From Rhodobacteraceae bacterium D3-12 (GTDB lineage: Bacteria > Pseudomonadota > Alphaproteobacteria > Rhodobacterales > Rhodobacteraceae): a stretch of 64,000 nt of DNA. Made by a program: the position numbers and the translations under genes. The stretch is from NCBI GenBank assembly GCA_025916135.1, contig CP104793.1, forward strand, positions 806,001 through 870,000, written 5' to 3'. A model generated the notes under the pieces. The model did not search any database. It was not told the DNA's origin and saw nothing but the letters and a program-made list of their open reading frames with translations. Below are positions 1 to 8,690 of this stretch, piece by piece (within the stretch, counting starts at the first letter, position 1; every line of letters begins with the position of its first letter).

Positions 1-1
1 T

Positions 2-148
2 GGCTCGATCTCGATCGCGGCGATTGACAATCGCATGACGCCGGACCGGCAGGCGGCCTTGGGCAAGATGTTGCTGGAGCAGGCCAAGATAATCGAGGGG
101 CGGCTGACCGTGCCGACCCGGACACCGCAAAACCAGAGCGCCGGATAA
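2..148 (+). CDS. IclR-family regulator, C-terminal end (partial)
   Basis: The first 48 codons are the tail of a gene that begins before the window and ends at a TAA at 146-148. The translation (SISIAA, then NRMTP, then an amphipathic helix ending KIIEGRL) resembles the last strand and helix of the IclR effector-binding domain. A short polar tail follows. If the call is right, this regulator probably controls the CoA-thioester catabolic genes that start 33 bases downstream in the same direction. The N-terminal winged helix is not visible, so the family call rests on a short stretch. Confidence 0.55.
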   Translation, partial: GSISIAAIDNRMTPDRQAALGKMLLEQAKIIEGRLTVPTRTPQNQSAG

Positions 149-181
149 GGGCGCGAGATATATTCCGAGGAGAACCACGAC

Positions 182-1360
182 ATGACCAATCACCCTTGTA
201 TCGTTGGATGGGCGCACAGCCCGTTTGGTAAGCTGGACGACGCGCCGGACACCGAGAGCCTGATCAAGGCGACCGTGCCGGATGCGCTGAGCCATGCAGG
301 TGTGGCGGCGGAGGATGTTGATGGCATTTTCCTTGGCACGTTCAACAGCGGTTTTGTGCCGCAGAACTTTGAGGCGGGGCTGGTTGGTATGGCCGTGCCG
401 GAGCTGGCGCATGTGCCGGCGGTGCGGATGGAGAACGCCTGTGCCACCGGGTCGGCGGCGCTGTATTCGGCGATGGATTTTGTGGCGGCGGGGCGCGGGC
501 GTATCGCGCTTGTCGTCGGGGTTGAGAAGATGACGACGATCCCGCCGTCAGAGGCGGCGGACCTGATGCTCAAGGGCGCATATGTTGCCGAAGAGGGCCA
601 TTTTTCGCCCGGTTTTGCAGGCGTGTTCGGTCATATCGCACAGAGCTATTTCCAGCAGTATGGCGACCAGTCTGATGCGCTGGCGATGATTGCGGCGAAG
701 AACCACAAGAACGCGGTGCGCAACCCTTATGCCCATATGCCCAAGGATTTCGGCTTTGAGTTCTGCAACACGGTGAGCGACAAGAACCCCAAGGTGGCGG
801 GGCCATTGCGGCGCACGGATTGTTCGCTGATCTCGGACGGAGCGGCGGTTTTGGTGATCGCGGACGCCGAGACGGCGAAGTCGATGAAACAGGCGATTGC
901 CTTCCGCGCGCGCAACCACGTCAATGATTTCATGGCCCTGTCGCGGCGCGAGGCACCTTATGCGTTTGACGGTGCGGCGCGGGCATGGCGCGGGGCGCTG
1001 GACGAGGCGGGCCTCACGATTGGCGATCTCGATCTGGTGGAAACGCATGACTGTTTCACCGTGGCCGAGATGTTGGAATACGAAGCGATGGGGCTGGCCG
1101 AGCGCGGGCAGGGGCATCGCGTGATCCGCGAGGGTGTGACCACGCGCGAGGGCAAGCTTCCGGTGAACCTGTCGGGTGGGTTGAAGGCGCGGGGGCATCC
1201 GTTGGGCGCGACCGGTGTGTCGATGCATGTAATGGCCGCGATGCAGCTTGTCGGTGACGCGGGCGTGATGCAGCTTGAGGGTGCCGAGTTGGCCGGTGTG
1301 TTCAACATGGGCGGCGCGGCAGTGGCGAATTACACATCGATTCTGGAGCGCCTGAAATGA
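182..1360 (+). CDS. Thiolase-family acyl-CoA acyltransferase (SCP2-thiolase type)
   Basis: 392 residues, the usual length for a thiolase. The nucleophilic Cys87 lies in NACATGSAA, and His339 lies in the GHPLGATG motif. An HDCF motif (about residues 289-292) is the signature of the SCP2-type, non-degradative-looking thiolases, and the last canonical Cys-x-Gly is replaced by NMGG, also typical of that group. The family cleaves or condenses acyl-CoA thioesters in the cytoplasm. A purine-rich ribosome site (GAGGAGAA) lies just before the ATG. The stop overlaps the start of the CoA ligase by four bases (ATGA), so the two are translationally coupled. The exact substrate cannot be read from sequence. 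Confidence 0.85.
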   Translation: MTNHPCIVGWAHSPFGKLDDAPDTESLIKATVPDALSHAGVAAEDVDGIFLGTFNSGFVPQNFEAGLVGMAVPELAHVPAVRMENACATGSAALYSAMDFVAAGRGRIALVVGVEKMTTIPPSEAADLMLKGAYVAEEGHFSPGFAGVFGHIAQSYFQQYGDQSDALAMIAAKNHKNAVRNPYAHMPKDFGFEFCNTVSDKNPKVAGPLRRTDCSLISDGAAVLVIADAETAKSMKQAIAFRARNHVNDFMALSRREAPYAFDGAARAWRGALDEAGLTIGDLDLVETHDCFTVAEMLEYEAMGLAERGQGHRVIREGVTTREGKLPVNLSGGLKARGHPLGATGVSMHVMAAMQLVGDAGVMQLEGAELAGVFNMGGAAVANYTSILERLK

Positions 1361-2976
1361 GCGAAGCGATGTCTTGGCCGACCAGCACGCGGGTGCCAAA
1401 TGTCGCGCATTTCCTAACGCGGCATGCCCGCCGTCAGGCGGATGCGGTGGCGATCGTCTATGACGATCGGACATGGACATGGGGGCAGTTCGATGCGCGG
1501 GTGAGCGCGTTGGCGCGTGCGCTGCGCGTGGATTTGGGCCTTGAGAAGGGCGACCGGGTTTTGGTGCAATCGGCCAACAACAACCAGATGCTTGAGATCA
1601 TGATGGCGGTGTTTCGCGCGGGGTTGGTTTGGGCACCGGCGAATTTCCGGCAGGGCACCGAAGAGATTGCGTATCAGTGCCAGAAATCCGGTGCCAAGGC
1701 GATGTTTGTTGAGCCTGCCTTTCCTGACCATGCCGAGGCCTGTCGCGGTATGCTGGAGCATGTGGTGGCGATTGGCGAGATGGCGGGCGCGCTGTCTTAT
1801 GAGGCATTGGTGGCCAAGCATCTGGGGCAGGATTTCCCCAACGAAGAGGTCAGTCGCGACGATGCTTGCTGGCTGTTCTTTACGTCCGGGTCAACCGGGC
1901 GGCCCAAGGCGGTTGTGCTGACCCACGGGCAGATGACATTCACCATTCTGAACCACATGAATGATCTGATGCCGGGGCTGAGCGCACGGGATGCGAGCCT
2001 TGTCGTGGCGCCGCTGTCGCATGGTGCGGCAGCGCACCAGATGGCGCAGATCGCGGGCGGCGCGAAGAGCGTGATCCTGCCGCAGGGGCGTTTTGAGCCA
2101 GCTTTTGCGTGGAAGATGGTCGAAGACTGGCGCATCACCAATATGTTCACCGTGCCGACCATCGTGAAGATCATGGTCGAGGACGCCGCGGTGAAAGAGC
2201 ATGACCACTCCAGCCTGAAGCATGTCATCTATGCCGGAGCGCCGATGTATCGCGCCGATCAGAAACGCGCTTTGCAAGAACTGGGTCATGTGTTGGTGCA
2301 ATACTATGGGCTTGGCGAAGTGACGGGGGCGATCACCGTGTTGCGCCCGGAAGATCACCATCTTGAGGACGGGCCCGAGGCACGCCCCGGCACCTGTGGT
2401 GTCGAGCGCACCGGCATCGAAGTGAGCATTCAGGACGAGAAGGGCAACATCCTTGCCCCCGGCGAGACCGGCGAGATCTGTGTGATCGGCGCGGCGGTGA
2501 CGCCCGGCTATTTCGAGGACGAGGGCGCCAATGCCAAGTCGTTCCGCAACGGCTGGTTCTGCACCGGCGATCTGGGCCACATGGACGAACAGCGGTTCCT
2601 GTTCATCACAGGGCGGTCTTCGGACATGTATATCTCGGGCGGTTCGAATGTCTATCCGCGCGAGATCGAAGAGATCCTGTTGACCATCGACGGGGTGAGC
2701 GAGGTCGCCATTCTTGGGGTGCCGCATCCGCGCTGGGGCGAGGTCGGTTTGTGCGTCTGTGTTCCCGAAGTGGGCAAGAGCGTAGATGAAGACAGCCTGC
2801 GCGGGAAGCTGGTTGGCAAGGTGGCGAAATACAAGCTGCCGCAGCATTTCGTGTTTCTCGAAGAGATGCCAAAGACCGCCTATGGCAAGATCACCAAGAA
2901 GCTGGTGCGCGAAGAGCTGACGGCGCGAGGTTTGATCCCCGATTACGAGGCCGAAACCAGCGGCGCGGGGGCCTGA
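1357..2976 (+). CDS. Class I adenylate-forming acyl-CoA synthetase
   Basis: 539 residues of the ANL superfamily: the acid is activated with ATP to an acyl-adenylate and passed to CoA. Visible motifs are the P-loop FTSGSTGRPKAV (about 173-184), YYGLGEVTG (about 316-324), TGDLGHMD (about 402-409) and the C-terminal lysine region YGKITKK (about 508-514). There is no signal peptide. It overlaps the thiolase by four bases and is followed after two bases by the PPC-domain gene, so all three form one operon. The second ligase of the cluster (6601-8169, other strand) is a diverged paralogue, which suggests two acids or two steps of one pathway. Acyl specificity is unknown. Confidence 0.88.
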   Translation: MSEAMSWPTSTRVPNVAHFLTRHARRQADAVAIVYDDRTWTWGQFDARVSALARALRVDLGLEKGDRVLVQSANNNQMLEIMMAVFRAGLVWAPANFRQGTEEIAYQCQKSGAKAMFVEPAFPDHAEACRGMLEHVVAIGEMAGALSYEALVAKHLGQDFPNEEVSRDDACWLFFTSGSTGRPKAVVLTHGQMTFTILNHMNDLMPGLSARDASLVVAPLSHGAAAHQMAQIAGGAKSVILPQGRFEPAFAWKMVEDWRITNMFTVPTIVKIMVEDAAVKEHDHSSLKHVIYAGAPMYRADQKRALQELGHVLVQYYGLGEVTGAITVLRPEDHHLEDGPEARPGTCGVERTGIEVSIQDEKGNILAPGETGEICVIGAAVTPGYFEDEGANAKSFRNGWFCTGDLGHMDEQRFLFITGRSSDMYISGGSNVYPREIEEILLTIDGVSEVAILGVPHPRWGEVGLCVCVPEVGKSVDEDSLRGKLVGKVAKYKLPQHFVFLEEMPKTAYGKITKKLVREELTARGLIPDYEAETSGAGA

Positions 2977-2978
2977 TC

Positions 2979-3866
2979 ATGCGAACACTTCCCTTGCCGC
3001 GCCGCCCCGATGCCACGCCGATGCCCGAGGGGGACAGCCACGATTGGCTGACCCATCCCGGCCCGGTTCAGGAAGAACGCTTTACCCTTGGGCCGTGCAC
3101 TGCGCAAAAGCTCACGCTTTCACTGCGCGGGGGGCTGTCGCTTCTTGATGCGGTGGCCGAGGCGGTCGAGGGCGCGGGCGCGGATGGCGCGACGGTGATC
3201 CTTGACGGTTTGCGGTTTAGCGCGATGGACTATGTCATGCCGGATGGCCCGCTCGATGAGCAGCACGCGGCGTGGTATAGCGAGACCTATCGCACCGGCG
3301 CGGCGCGTCTGGATTTCGGCACGGCGTCGTGCGGCAGGAAGGACGGCGCGTGGTTCATGCACAGCCATGCGATGTGGCAGGCCGAGGCACCGGGCATGGG
3401 GCATCTGATGAACGATCAGTGCTTTCTGGACGGTGATCAGGAGATCGAGGCCTATCTGCTGAGCGGTGCGCACCTTGTGGTGACCCATGACAGCGAGACG
3501 AATTTTTCGTTGTTCCACCCCGAGGTGCTGCGCAAGGTCGAGGGGGCCAATGCCGCGCTTCTGACGATTCGCCCGCATGAGGATTTGCGACCGACCATCG
3601 AGGCGGCCTGCGCCGAGATGGGCTTTGCCGATGCGTCAATCCACGGGATCGGGAGCCTGATCGGGGCCGGGTTCAGAGACGGCGCGCCGATGGCCGCGCC
3701 ACTTTCGGAGGTGGTGCTGCTGGCGGGCTGTGCGGTGGAAGGCGGGCAATGTCGCGATCTGTCGATGGCGATGGTTGATCCGGCGGGCACGGTGTTTCGC
3801 GGCGATCTGCTCTCGGGCAAGGGGCCGGTTTGCGTGACCTTCGAGCTGTTGCTGGTTGCGGGTTAG
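2979..3866 (+). CDS. Tandem PPC/DUF296-domain protein
   Basis: 295 residues with what looks like two related PPC (DUF296) folds. The second (about 190-293) shows the family pattern most clearly: IHGIGSLIGA, a strand ending in VVLLAG, then LSMAMVDPAGTVFRGDLL and a final FELLLV strand. The first (about 30-175) carries a conserved-looking block with HSHAMW, MGHLMNDQCF and ETNFSLF. PPC domains trimerise, and many bind metals or DNA; here there is no AT-hook and the gene sits inside a CoA-thioester operon. A metabolic or CoA-ligand role therefore seems likelier than DNA binding, but that is inference. The start ATG is two bases after the ligase stop. Function is not established. Confidence 0.65.
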   Translation: MRTLPLPRRPDATPMPEGDSHDWLTHPGPVQEERFTLGPCTAQKLTLSLRGGLSLLDAVAEAVEGAGADGATVILDGLRFSAMDYVMPDGPLDEQHAAWYSETYRTGAARLDFGTASCGRKDGAWFMHSHAMWQAEAPGMGHLMNDQCFLDGDQEIEAYLLSGAHLVVTHDSETNFSLFHPEVLRKVEGANAALLTIRPHEDLRPTIEAACAEMGFADASIHGIGSLIGAGFRDGAPMAAPLSEVVLLAGCAVEGGQCRDLSMAMVDPAGTVFRGDLLSGKGPVCVTFELLLVAG

Positions 3867-3871
3867 ACCGT

Positions 3872-3924
3872 TACTCCTTGGCTGTTAGCCAGGAGGAGTG
3901 ACGGCGATGGCAGGTGCAGGATGA
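3872..3924 (+). promoter_or_regulatory. Hairpin plus five-codon leader ORF before the CoA transferase
   Basis: Six bases after the PPC gene an imperfect inverted repeat (CTCCTTGGCT ... AGCCAGGAG) pairs a CU-rich arm with the strong Shine-Dalgarno sequence GGAGGAG (3892-3898). That site is correctly spaced from an ATG at 3907 opening a five-codon ORF (MAGAG). The stop of this ORF overlaps the transferase start as ATGA at 3921. It is too far (22 bases) to serve 3921 directly. The layout suggests translational coupling through a mini-ORF with an occludable ribosome site. A missing base at 3919-3921, which would fuse MAGAG to the transferase, is an alternative. Confidence 0.4.
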
Positions 3925-5048
3925 GCGGGCCTTTGAAGGGCCTGAAAGTGGTCGAGATGCAGGGGCTTGGCCCGGCGCCATTGGCGGGTCAGTTCCTTGC
4001 CGATATGGGCGCCGAGGTGGTGTTGATCACCCGCAAGTCGGGCGCGGCCGACCCCACGGATATCAACAATCGCGGCAAACGCTCGGTTGCGTTGAACCTC
4101 AAGGCGGCCGAGGGCGTGGAAGCGGCGATGGAGTTGATCGCGCGGGCGGATGTTGTGATCGAAGGCTTTCGCCCCGGCGTGATGGAGCGCATGGGGCTGG
4201 GGCCGGAGCCCTGCGCGGCGCGCAACCCAAAGCTTGTTTTTGCGCGGATGACCGGTTGGGGTCAGGAGGGGCCGCTGGCGCAGAGTGCGGGGCATGACAT
4301 CAACTATCTTGGGCTGACCGGGTTTTTGCACGCGCTTGGCCCGGCGCAGGGCGTGCCAGCGCCGCCGCTCAATATCGGGGCGGATTATGGCGGCGGCACC
4401 ATGTTCCTGTTGTTCGGGATCATGGCGGCGCTTTATGAGCGCCAGACCTCGGGCTTGGGGCAGGTTGTGGATGCGGCGATGGTTGACGGGGCCTCGGCGA
4501 TGATGGCGCTGGTCCATAGTTTCATTGCGCGCGGGCAATGGTCCGAGGCGCGCGAGGCGAACCTGCTGGACGGGGGCGCGCCGTTTTACCGGACCTATGA
4601 ATGCGGCGATGGCAAATTCCTTGCCGTTGGGCCGTTGGAGCCGCAGTTTTTTGCCGAGCTTGTCCGCCTTGCCGGCCTGCCCGAAGATCACATGGCGACG
4701 CAGATGGATGCGCCAAGCTGGGGTGAGCGCAGGGACGCCTATGCGCAGGTGTTCAAGCAAAAGAGCCGCGATGAATGGGCGGCGATTTTTGACGGATCGG
4801 ACGCCTGTGCGACGCCGGTGATGACATGGTCGGAAGCGCCTGCGCATCCGCATATGGCAGCGCGCGGCACCTTCACCGAGGTCGCAGGCGTGACGCAGGC
4901 CGCGCCCGCGCCGAGACTGTCGCGCAGCGCCCCCGATACGCCCGCGCCGCCGCCTGCGCCGGGGGCAGACAGCGACGCGGTGCTGCGTGAGATCGGCTAT
5001 GACGCGGCGGCGATTGCGCGGCTGCGCGAGGCCGGGGTTCTGACCTAG
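3921..5048 (+). CDS. Family III CoA transferase (CaiB/BaiF type)
   Basis: 375 residues matching the CaiB/BaiF/alpha-methylacyl-CoA racemase family: N-terminal LKGLKVVEMQGLGPAPLAG, LADMGAEVVLI, the nucleotide-binding-like segment NNRGKRSVALNLK, and VVIEGFRPGVMERMGLG. Asp155 in NIGADYGGG lies where the family has its catalytic aspartate, which forms the aspartyl-CoA or proton-shuttling residue. Members transfer CoA between carboxylic acids or epimerise 2-methylacyl-CoAs. It probably handles the same acid pool as the neighbouring ligases. Its stop overlaps, tail to tail, the stop of the ThDP enzyme on the other strand. Transferase and racemase activities cannot be separated from sequence alone. 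Confidence 0.85.
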   Translation: MSGPLKGLKVVEMQGLGPAPLAGQFLADMGAEVVLITRKSGAADPTDINNRGKRSVALNLKAAEGVEAAMELIARADVVIEGFRPGVMERMGLGPEPCAARNPKLVFARMTGWGQEGPLAQSAGHDINYLGLTGFLHALGPAQGVPAPPLNIGADYGGGTMFLLFGIMAALYERQTSGLGQVVDAAMVDGASAMMALVHSFIARGQWSEAREANLLDGGAPFYRTYECGDGKFLAVGPLEPQFFAELVRLAGLPEDHMATQMDAPSWGERRDAYAQVFKQKSRDEWAAIFDGSDACATPVMTWSEAPAHPHMAARGTFTEVAGVTQAAPAPRLSRSAPDTPAPPPAPGADSDAVLREIGYDAAAIARLREAGVLT

Positions 5049-6604
5049 AGGTTCACCTGAATGAGATAGGGGCCGGGGGTTTCGAGCCCGGTTTCCATCG
5101 CGACTTCGAGGTCTTCGCAGGTGTCGGCCTGACAGGCGTCGACGCCCATGGATTTGGCCATATGGACCCAATCGAGCGCCGGGCGGTCAAGTGACAGCAT
5201 GTCAATCGCGCGCGGGCCGGGGTTGGCAACGCCGACATTGGTCAGCTCGCCGCGCAGGATGGTGTAGCTGCGGTTGGCGAAAATCAGCACCGTCACGTCG
5301 AGCTTCTCGCGGGCCATCGTCCAGAGCGCCTGAACCGTATACATGGCCGAGCCGTCTCCGGTGAGGGCGAGCACATTGCGATCCGGGCAGGCGATAGATG
5401 CGCCGACCGCGGCAGGCAGGCTGTAGCCGATAGAGCCGCCACAATTGTTAAGCCATGTGTGCCGCGCCGCGCCACGGGTCGCCGGAAAGAAGGCCCGCCC
5501 GGTGGTTACGGATTCATCGACGACGATTGCATCCTCGGGGATGGCGCGCGCGATGACCTGTGCCAGATTATCAAGGTCGAGCCGCCCTGTGGGCTGATCG
5601 GGCAGATCGGGCGTGGCGACATGGGCGGGGGCGGTTTCGGTTGCGCCTGTGGCCTCGGTCAGGGCGGTGAGCGTCGCGTCAAGATCGGCGCTGGCGTCCG
5701 CGAGGGTGATGATTTCGGCGTCGTCGCGGGTGAGGGTGGCGGGTTTGCCGGGATAGGCAAAAAAGCCGATGGGTGCGCGCGCGCCGACAAGGACGATGCG
5801 TTTGAAGGGGGCGAGCACCTCGAGTGCGATGTCAATCGGGTAAGGCACGCGGTCGATCGCAACCCGTCCGGCGCCGCGTTCGAGCCGCGCGTTGGACCAT
5901 TCTGACAACAGCTTGCAGCCGGTTTTGGCCGCGATGCGCCCGGCGAGAGCGAGGTTGTCTTCGGTGAGCGCCGCGCCGCCGAGCAGCAACAGGGTTTCAG
6001 GGCCGTCGAGCGCTGCGACCGCCAGTGGCAGGGCAGCGGCGTCAAATGCGCCGCGGGCAGGTGGCGCGAGCGCGTCATGTGTCACGCCACCCTCGTTCCA
6101 GGCGGTATCGCTGGGTAGGATCAGGGTGGTGATCTGACCGGGGGCGACCATGGCGGCCTGCACCGCTTCGGCGGCGTCTTTGCCCACGGCGGTCGCGGAT
6201 TCCGAGGTGCGGACCCAATGCGAAACCGGGCGCGCGATGCCTTCGATATCCGAGGTCAGCGGCGCGTCGAGTTCGATATGGGTGGCGGCGTGTTCACCGA
6301 CGATATTGACAATGCCGGAGCCTGCCTTTTTCGCGTTGTGCAGGTTTGACAGACCATTGGCGAGGCCGGGCCCGAGGTGCAGCAGTGTCGAGGCCGGTTT
6401 GCCAGCCATCCGGTAATAGCCATCGGCGGCCCCGGTTGCGACGCCCTCTTGCAAGGCCAGAACCGAGCGCATGCCGGGGATATGGTCAAGCGCCGCGACA
6501 AAGTGCATTTCGGAGGTGCCGGGGTTGGTAAAGCAGACGTCAACGTCATTGGCGAGCAGAGTGTGCACGAGGCTTTCTGCCCCGTTCATTGGTGGTTTGG
6601 TCAC
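5045..6604 (-). CDS. ThDP-dependent enzyme, acetolactate synthase/decarboxylase-like
   Basis: 519 residues from a GTG start at 6604, chosen because AAGGAAAC lies just upstream and the GTG overlaps the upstream ligase stop by four bases (GTGA). The N-terminal PYR domain has the catalytic Glu in ALQEGVATGAADG (about 49). The C-terminal PP domain has GDGSAMYTVQALW followed by an Asn about 30 residues on, which is the ThDP/Mg motif. It resembles IlvB-like proteins but is annotated acetolactate synthase only by similarity. In this context, decarboxylation or carboligation of a 2-oxo acid whose product is then handled by the ligase is plausible. An upstream in-frame extension was rejected because it lies wholly within the ligase gene. 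Confidence 0.82.
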   Translation of the reverse strand: MTKPPMNGAESLVHTLLANDVDVCFTNPGTSEMHFVAALDHIPGMRSVLALQEGVATGAADGYYRMAGKPASTLLHLGPGLANGLSNLHNAKKAGSGIVNIVGEHAATHIELDAPLTSDIEGIARPVSHWVRTSESATAVGKDAAEAVQAAMVAPGQITTLILPSDTAWNEGGVTHDALAPPARGAFDAAALPLAVAALDGPETLLLLGGAALTEDNLALAGRIAAKTGCKLLSEWSNARLERGAGRVAIDRVPYPIDIALEVLAPFKRIVLVGARAPIGFFAYPGKPATLTRDDAEIITLADASADLDATLTALTEATGATETAPAHVATPDLPDQPTGRLDLDNLAQVIARAIPEDAIVVDESVTTGRAFFPATRGAARHTWLNNCGGSIGYSLPAAVGASIACPDRNVLALTGDGSAMYTVQALWTMAREKLDVTVLIFANRSYTILRGELTNVGVANPGPRAIDMLSLDRPALDWVHMAKSMGVDACQADTCEDLEVAMETGLETPGPYLIQVNL

Positions 6605-8169
6605 GGTGTTTCCTTTTCCCAGTATGGTGCGCGCAGGTCTTTTTTGAGGATTTTGCCGATGGTGCTGCGGGGCAGGCTTGTGCGAATTTCGACCCCCGAG
6701 AGGCGTTGGCTTTTGCCCAGCTTTGCATTGGCGCTTTGGCGGATGTCTTGGTCTGAGCGGGTGGCGCCATCGCGCAGGACCACAAGGCCGAGCGGTGTTT
6801 CGCCCCATGCCTCGGACGGGATGCCGATCACGGCGGCGTCAATCACATCGGGATCATCAAGCAGGACCAGTTCCAGATCATTGGCATAGATATTGAGACC
6901 GCCCGAGATGATCATGTCTTTCTTGCGGTCCGACAGAACGAGGAAGCCATCGTCGTCAAACGCGCCCATATCGCCGGAGCGAAAGAAGATATTGCCCGCC
7001 GCGTCGCGCCAGATGTATTCGGCGGTCAGGTCGTCGCGGCCGAAATAGCCCGCCATCATGGTCGGGCCACGGCCACAGATTTCGCCGGTTTCGCCGGGGG
7101 CGACTTCGGTTCCGTCCGGGTTGATCAGGCGGATTTCATTGCCGGGGGCGACACGGCCAACGGTGTGGAGCTTGTCAGGGTGGTCATCAGCCACCAGAAC
7201 GCAGACGCCGCCGCCTTCGGTCAGGCCGTAATATTCGATCAGCTTGCCGGGGAAGCGGTTGAGCACATCGCGTTTTACATCGGCGCGCAGGGGGGCAGAG
7301 GTGGAGAATTTGATTTGCATCGAGGTGAGATCGAAGCTGTCAAAATCGGCCACATCCATGATGCGTTTATATTGCACGGGCACGAGCATGGTGTGGGTGA
7401 TACGCTCGCGCTCGACAATTTGAAGGTAGGCGCGGGCGTCGAATTTAGACATCAGGTGCACGGTCGACCCGCCAAAGAGTGTCGGGACGAACGACACGAT
7501 GGTCGTGTTGGAATAGAGCGGCGTCGAGATCAGCGTGCGGGCGGCATTGTCATAGCCATTGGGCGAGACACGATCCATTTGCGCCGCGCGCATCCAGTGG
7601 TCGTGCAGGATGCCCTTGGGCGTGCCGGTGGTGCCGGAAGAGTAGATCAGGTTGAACGGATCGGACATCGCGATCGGGATCATCGGATCGGTGGCGGAGG
7701 CGGCGGCCATGGCGCTCGGGTAATCCTCAAAACCGGGGTGCTCAAAATCAATGGCAAAGCAGGTGATCGGCAGGTGATCAACAAAGCCGCTAACCAGATC
7801 GAGGTATTGGCGGGCAACAAAGAGGAAGGTTGCGCCGCAATCCGTCAGCATTTTTTCGAGCGCGGCGGGCGAGGCCATAGACGACAGCGGCGTGACGCAG
7901 CCGCCGGCGCGCAGGATGCCCATGAACAGCTCGGCGTAGGCAATCGAATTGGGCGAAATGATCGCGACATTGGCGCTTTTTTGAAGTCCGCGGCTGAGCA
8001 GGAGATTGGCCACACGGTTCATCCGGTCGTCAAACTGTGCCCATGTCAGGTGATCGTCGCCACATACCAGCGCATCGCGGTCCGGGGTGGCGCGGGCATT
8101 GGCCCGGACACGTTCAACGATGGTCTCGGTGGGCGGGTTTTCGGCGAAGGGAGGGTCGATTGCGATCAT
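6601..8169 (-). CDS. Class I adenylate-forming acyl-CoA synthetase (second copy)
   Basis: 522 residues with the ANL motifs IYSSGTTGTPKGI (about 172-184), EYYGLTEGGG (about 303-312), RSGDMGAFDDDGF (about 395-407) and a C-terminal TIGKILKK lysine motif. It makes an acyl-AMP and then an acyl-CoA in the cytoplasm. It is first in a two-gene unit with the ThDP enzyme, overlapping it by four bases, and is transcribed towards the thiolase unit. It is clearly a paralogue of the ligase at 1357-2976 but diverged, so functional redundancy is unlikely. The substrate is unknown. Confidence 0.87.
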   Translation of the reverse strand: MIAIDPPFAENPPTETIVERVRANARATPDRDALVCGDDHLTWAQFDDRMNRVANLLLSRGLQKSANVAIISPNSIAYAELFMGILRAGGCVTPLSSMASPAALEKMLTDCGATFLFVARQYLDLVSGFVDHLPITCFAIDFEHPGFEDYPSAMAAASATDPMIPIAMSDPFNLIYSSGTTGTPKGILHDHWMRAAQMDRVSPNGYDNAARTLISTPLYSNTTIVSFVPTLFGGSTVHLMSKFDARAYLQIVERERITHTMLVPVQYKRIMDVADFDSFDLTSMQIKFSTSAPLRADVKRDVLNRFPGKLIEYYGLTEGGGVCVLVADDHPDKLHTVGRVAPGNEIRLINPDGTEVAPGETGEICGRGPTMMAGYFGRDDLTAEYIWRDAAGNIFFRSGDMGAFDDDGFLVLSDRKKDMIISGGLNIYANDLELVLLDDPDVIDAAVIGIPSEAWGETPLGLVVLRDGATRSDQDIRQSANAKLGKSQRLSGVEIRTSLPRSTIGKILKKDLRAPYWEKETP

Positions 8170-8690
8170 CTGAAGCGGGCCGTTTCATGTAGGGTCGGGA
8201 CTACAGGCTATGGCGCTGGGTATCAGGGGCACAAGCGGAACGCCACGTCTGAAACGGGTTCTGTTGCGGGTTCTGTTGCCGGGCAATTGTGGCGATAAAT
8301 TTGGGCGCGCGGCGGGAGATTCTTGGCCGGGTGGCGTGTATTTGGTGTGTGAGAGTGCATAATCGGTATGTCTTGCGGCAGATTGTTGACGCAAACTCAT
8401 CTAATTTTCGCCTTATTTCGCACAAAGGCGGCATTTTCTTGCCAAACTTCGACCACAATTGATACAAGCCGTCTTGGGGGCATTCTTGCGGAGAGAGTAT
8501 CGCATTGAATGTGGGAAACGGTCCATCGGGTGGTGTCGTTTCGGTGTAATTTGCTCTGGGGAGCGCGCCGAACGTCATTGGCCATTTTATGTTTTGTTAA
8601 CGATTTTTCTCGTTGTTTGTTTGTGATTGCGCGATGGAACGTGTGCTGCTTGATGAGGTGCTCGCCGGCATTTGCTGGAGCTGACGGCGC
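8170..8690. other. Divergent intergenic region
   Basis: 521 bases between the ligase (leftward) and the glycosyltransferase fusion (rightward). Near the ligase a 12-bp unit GGGTTCTGTTGC is repeated twice in tandem at 8256-8279. The last 150 bases before 8691 become T-rich around 8585-8625, as expected of a promoter for the rightward gene, but I cannot assign a convincing -35/-10 pair. No open frame in it looks coding. Confidence 0.4.

Noticed and set aside
548-1480. 310-codon open frame antisense to the thiolase
   Set aside because: Arises from the strong third-position GC bias of the real gene. The encoded protein is Arg/His-rich with no motif.
1891-2847. 318-codon open frame antisense to the acyl-CoA synthetase
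   Set aside because: Shadow of the conserved ligase frame; no independent evidence for coding.
6605-6808. N-terminal extension of the ThDP enzyme
   Set aside because: The extra 68 residues lie inside the upstream ligase gene and are low-complexity basic. A GTG with ribosome site at 6604 gives the family start.
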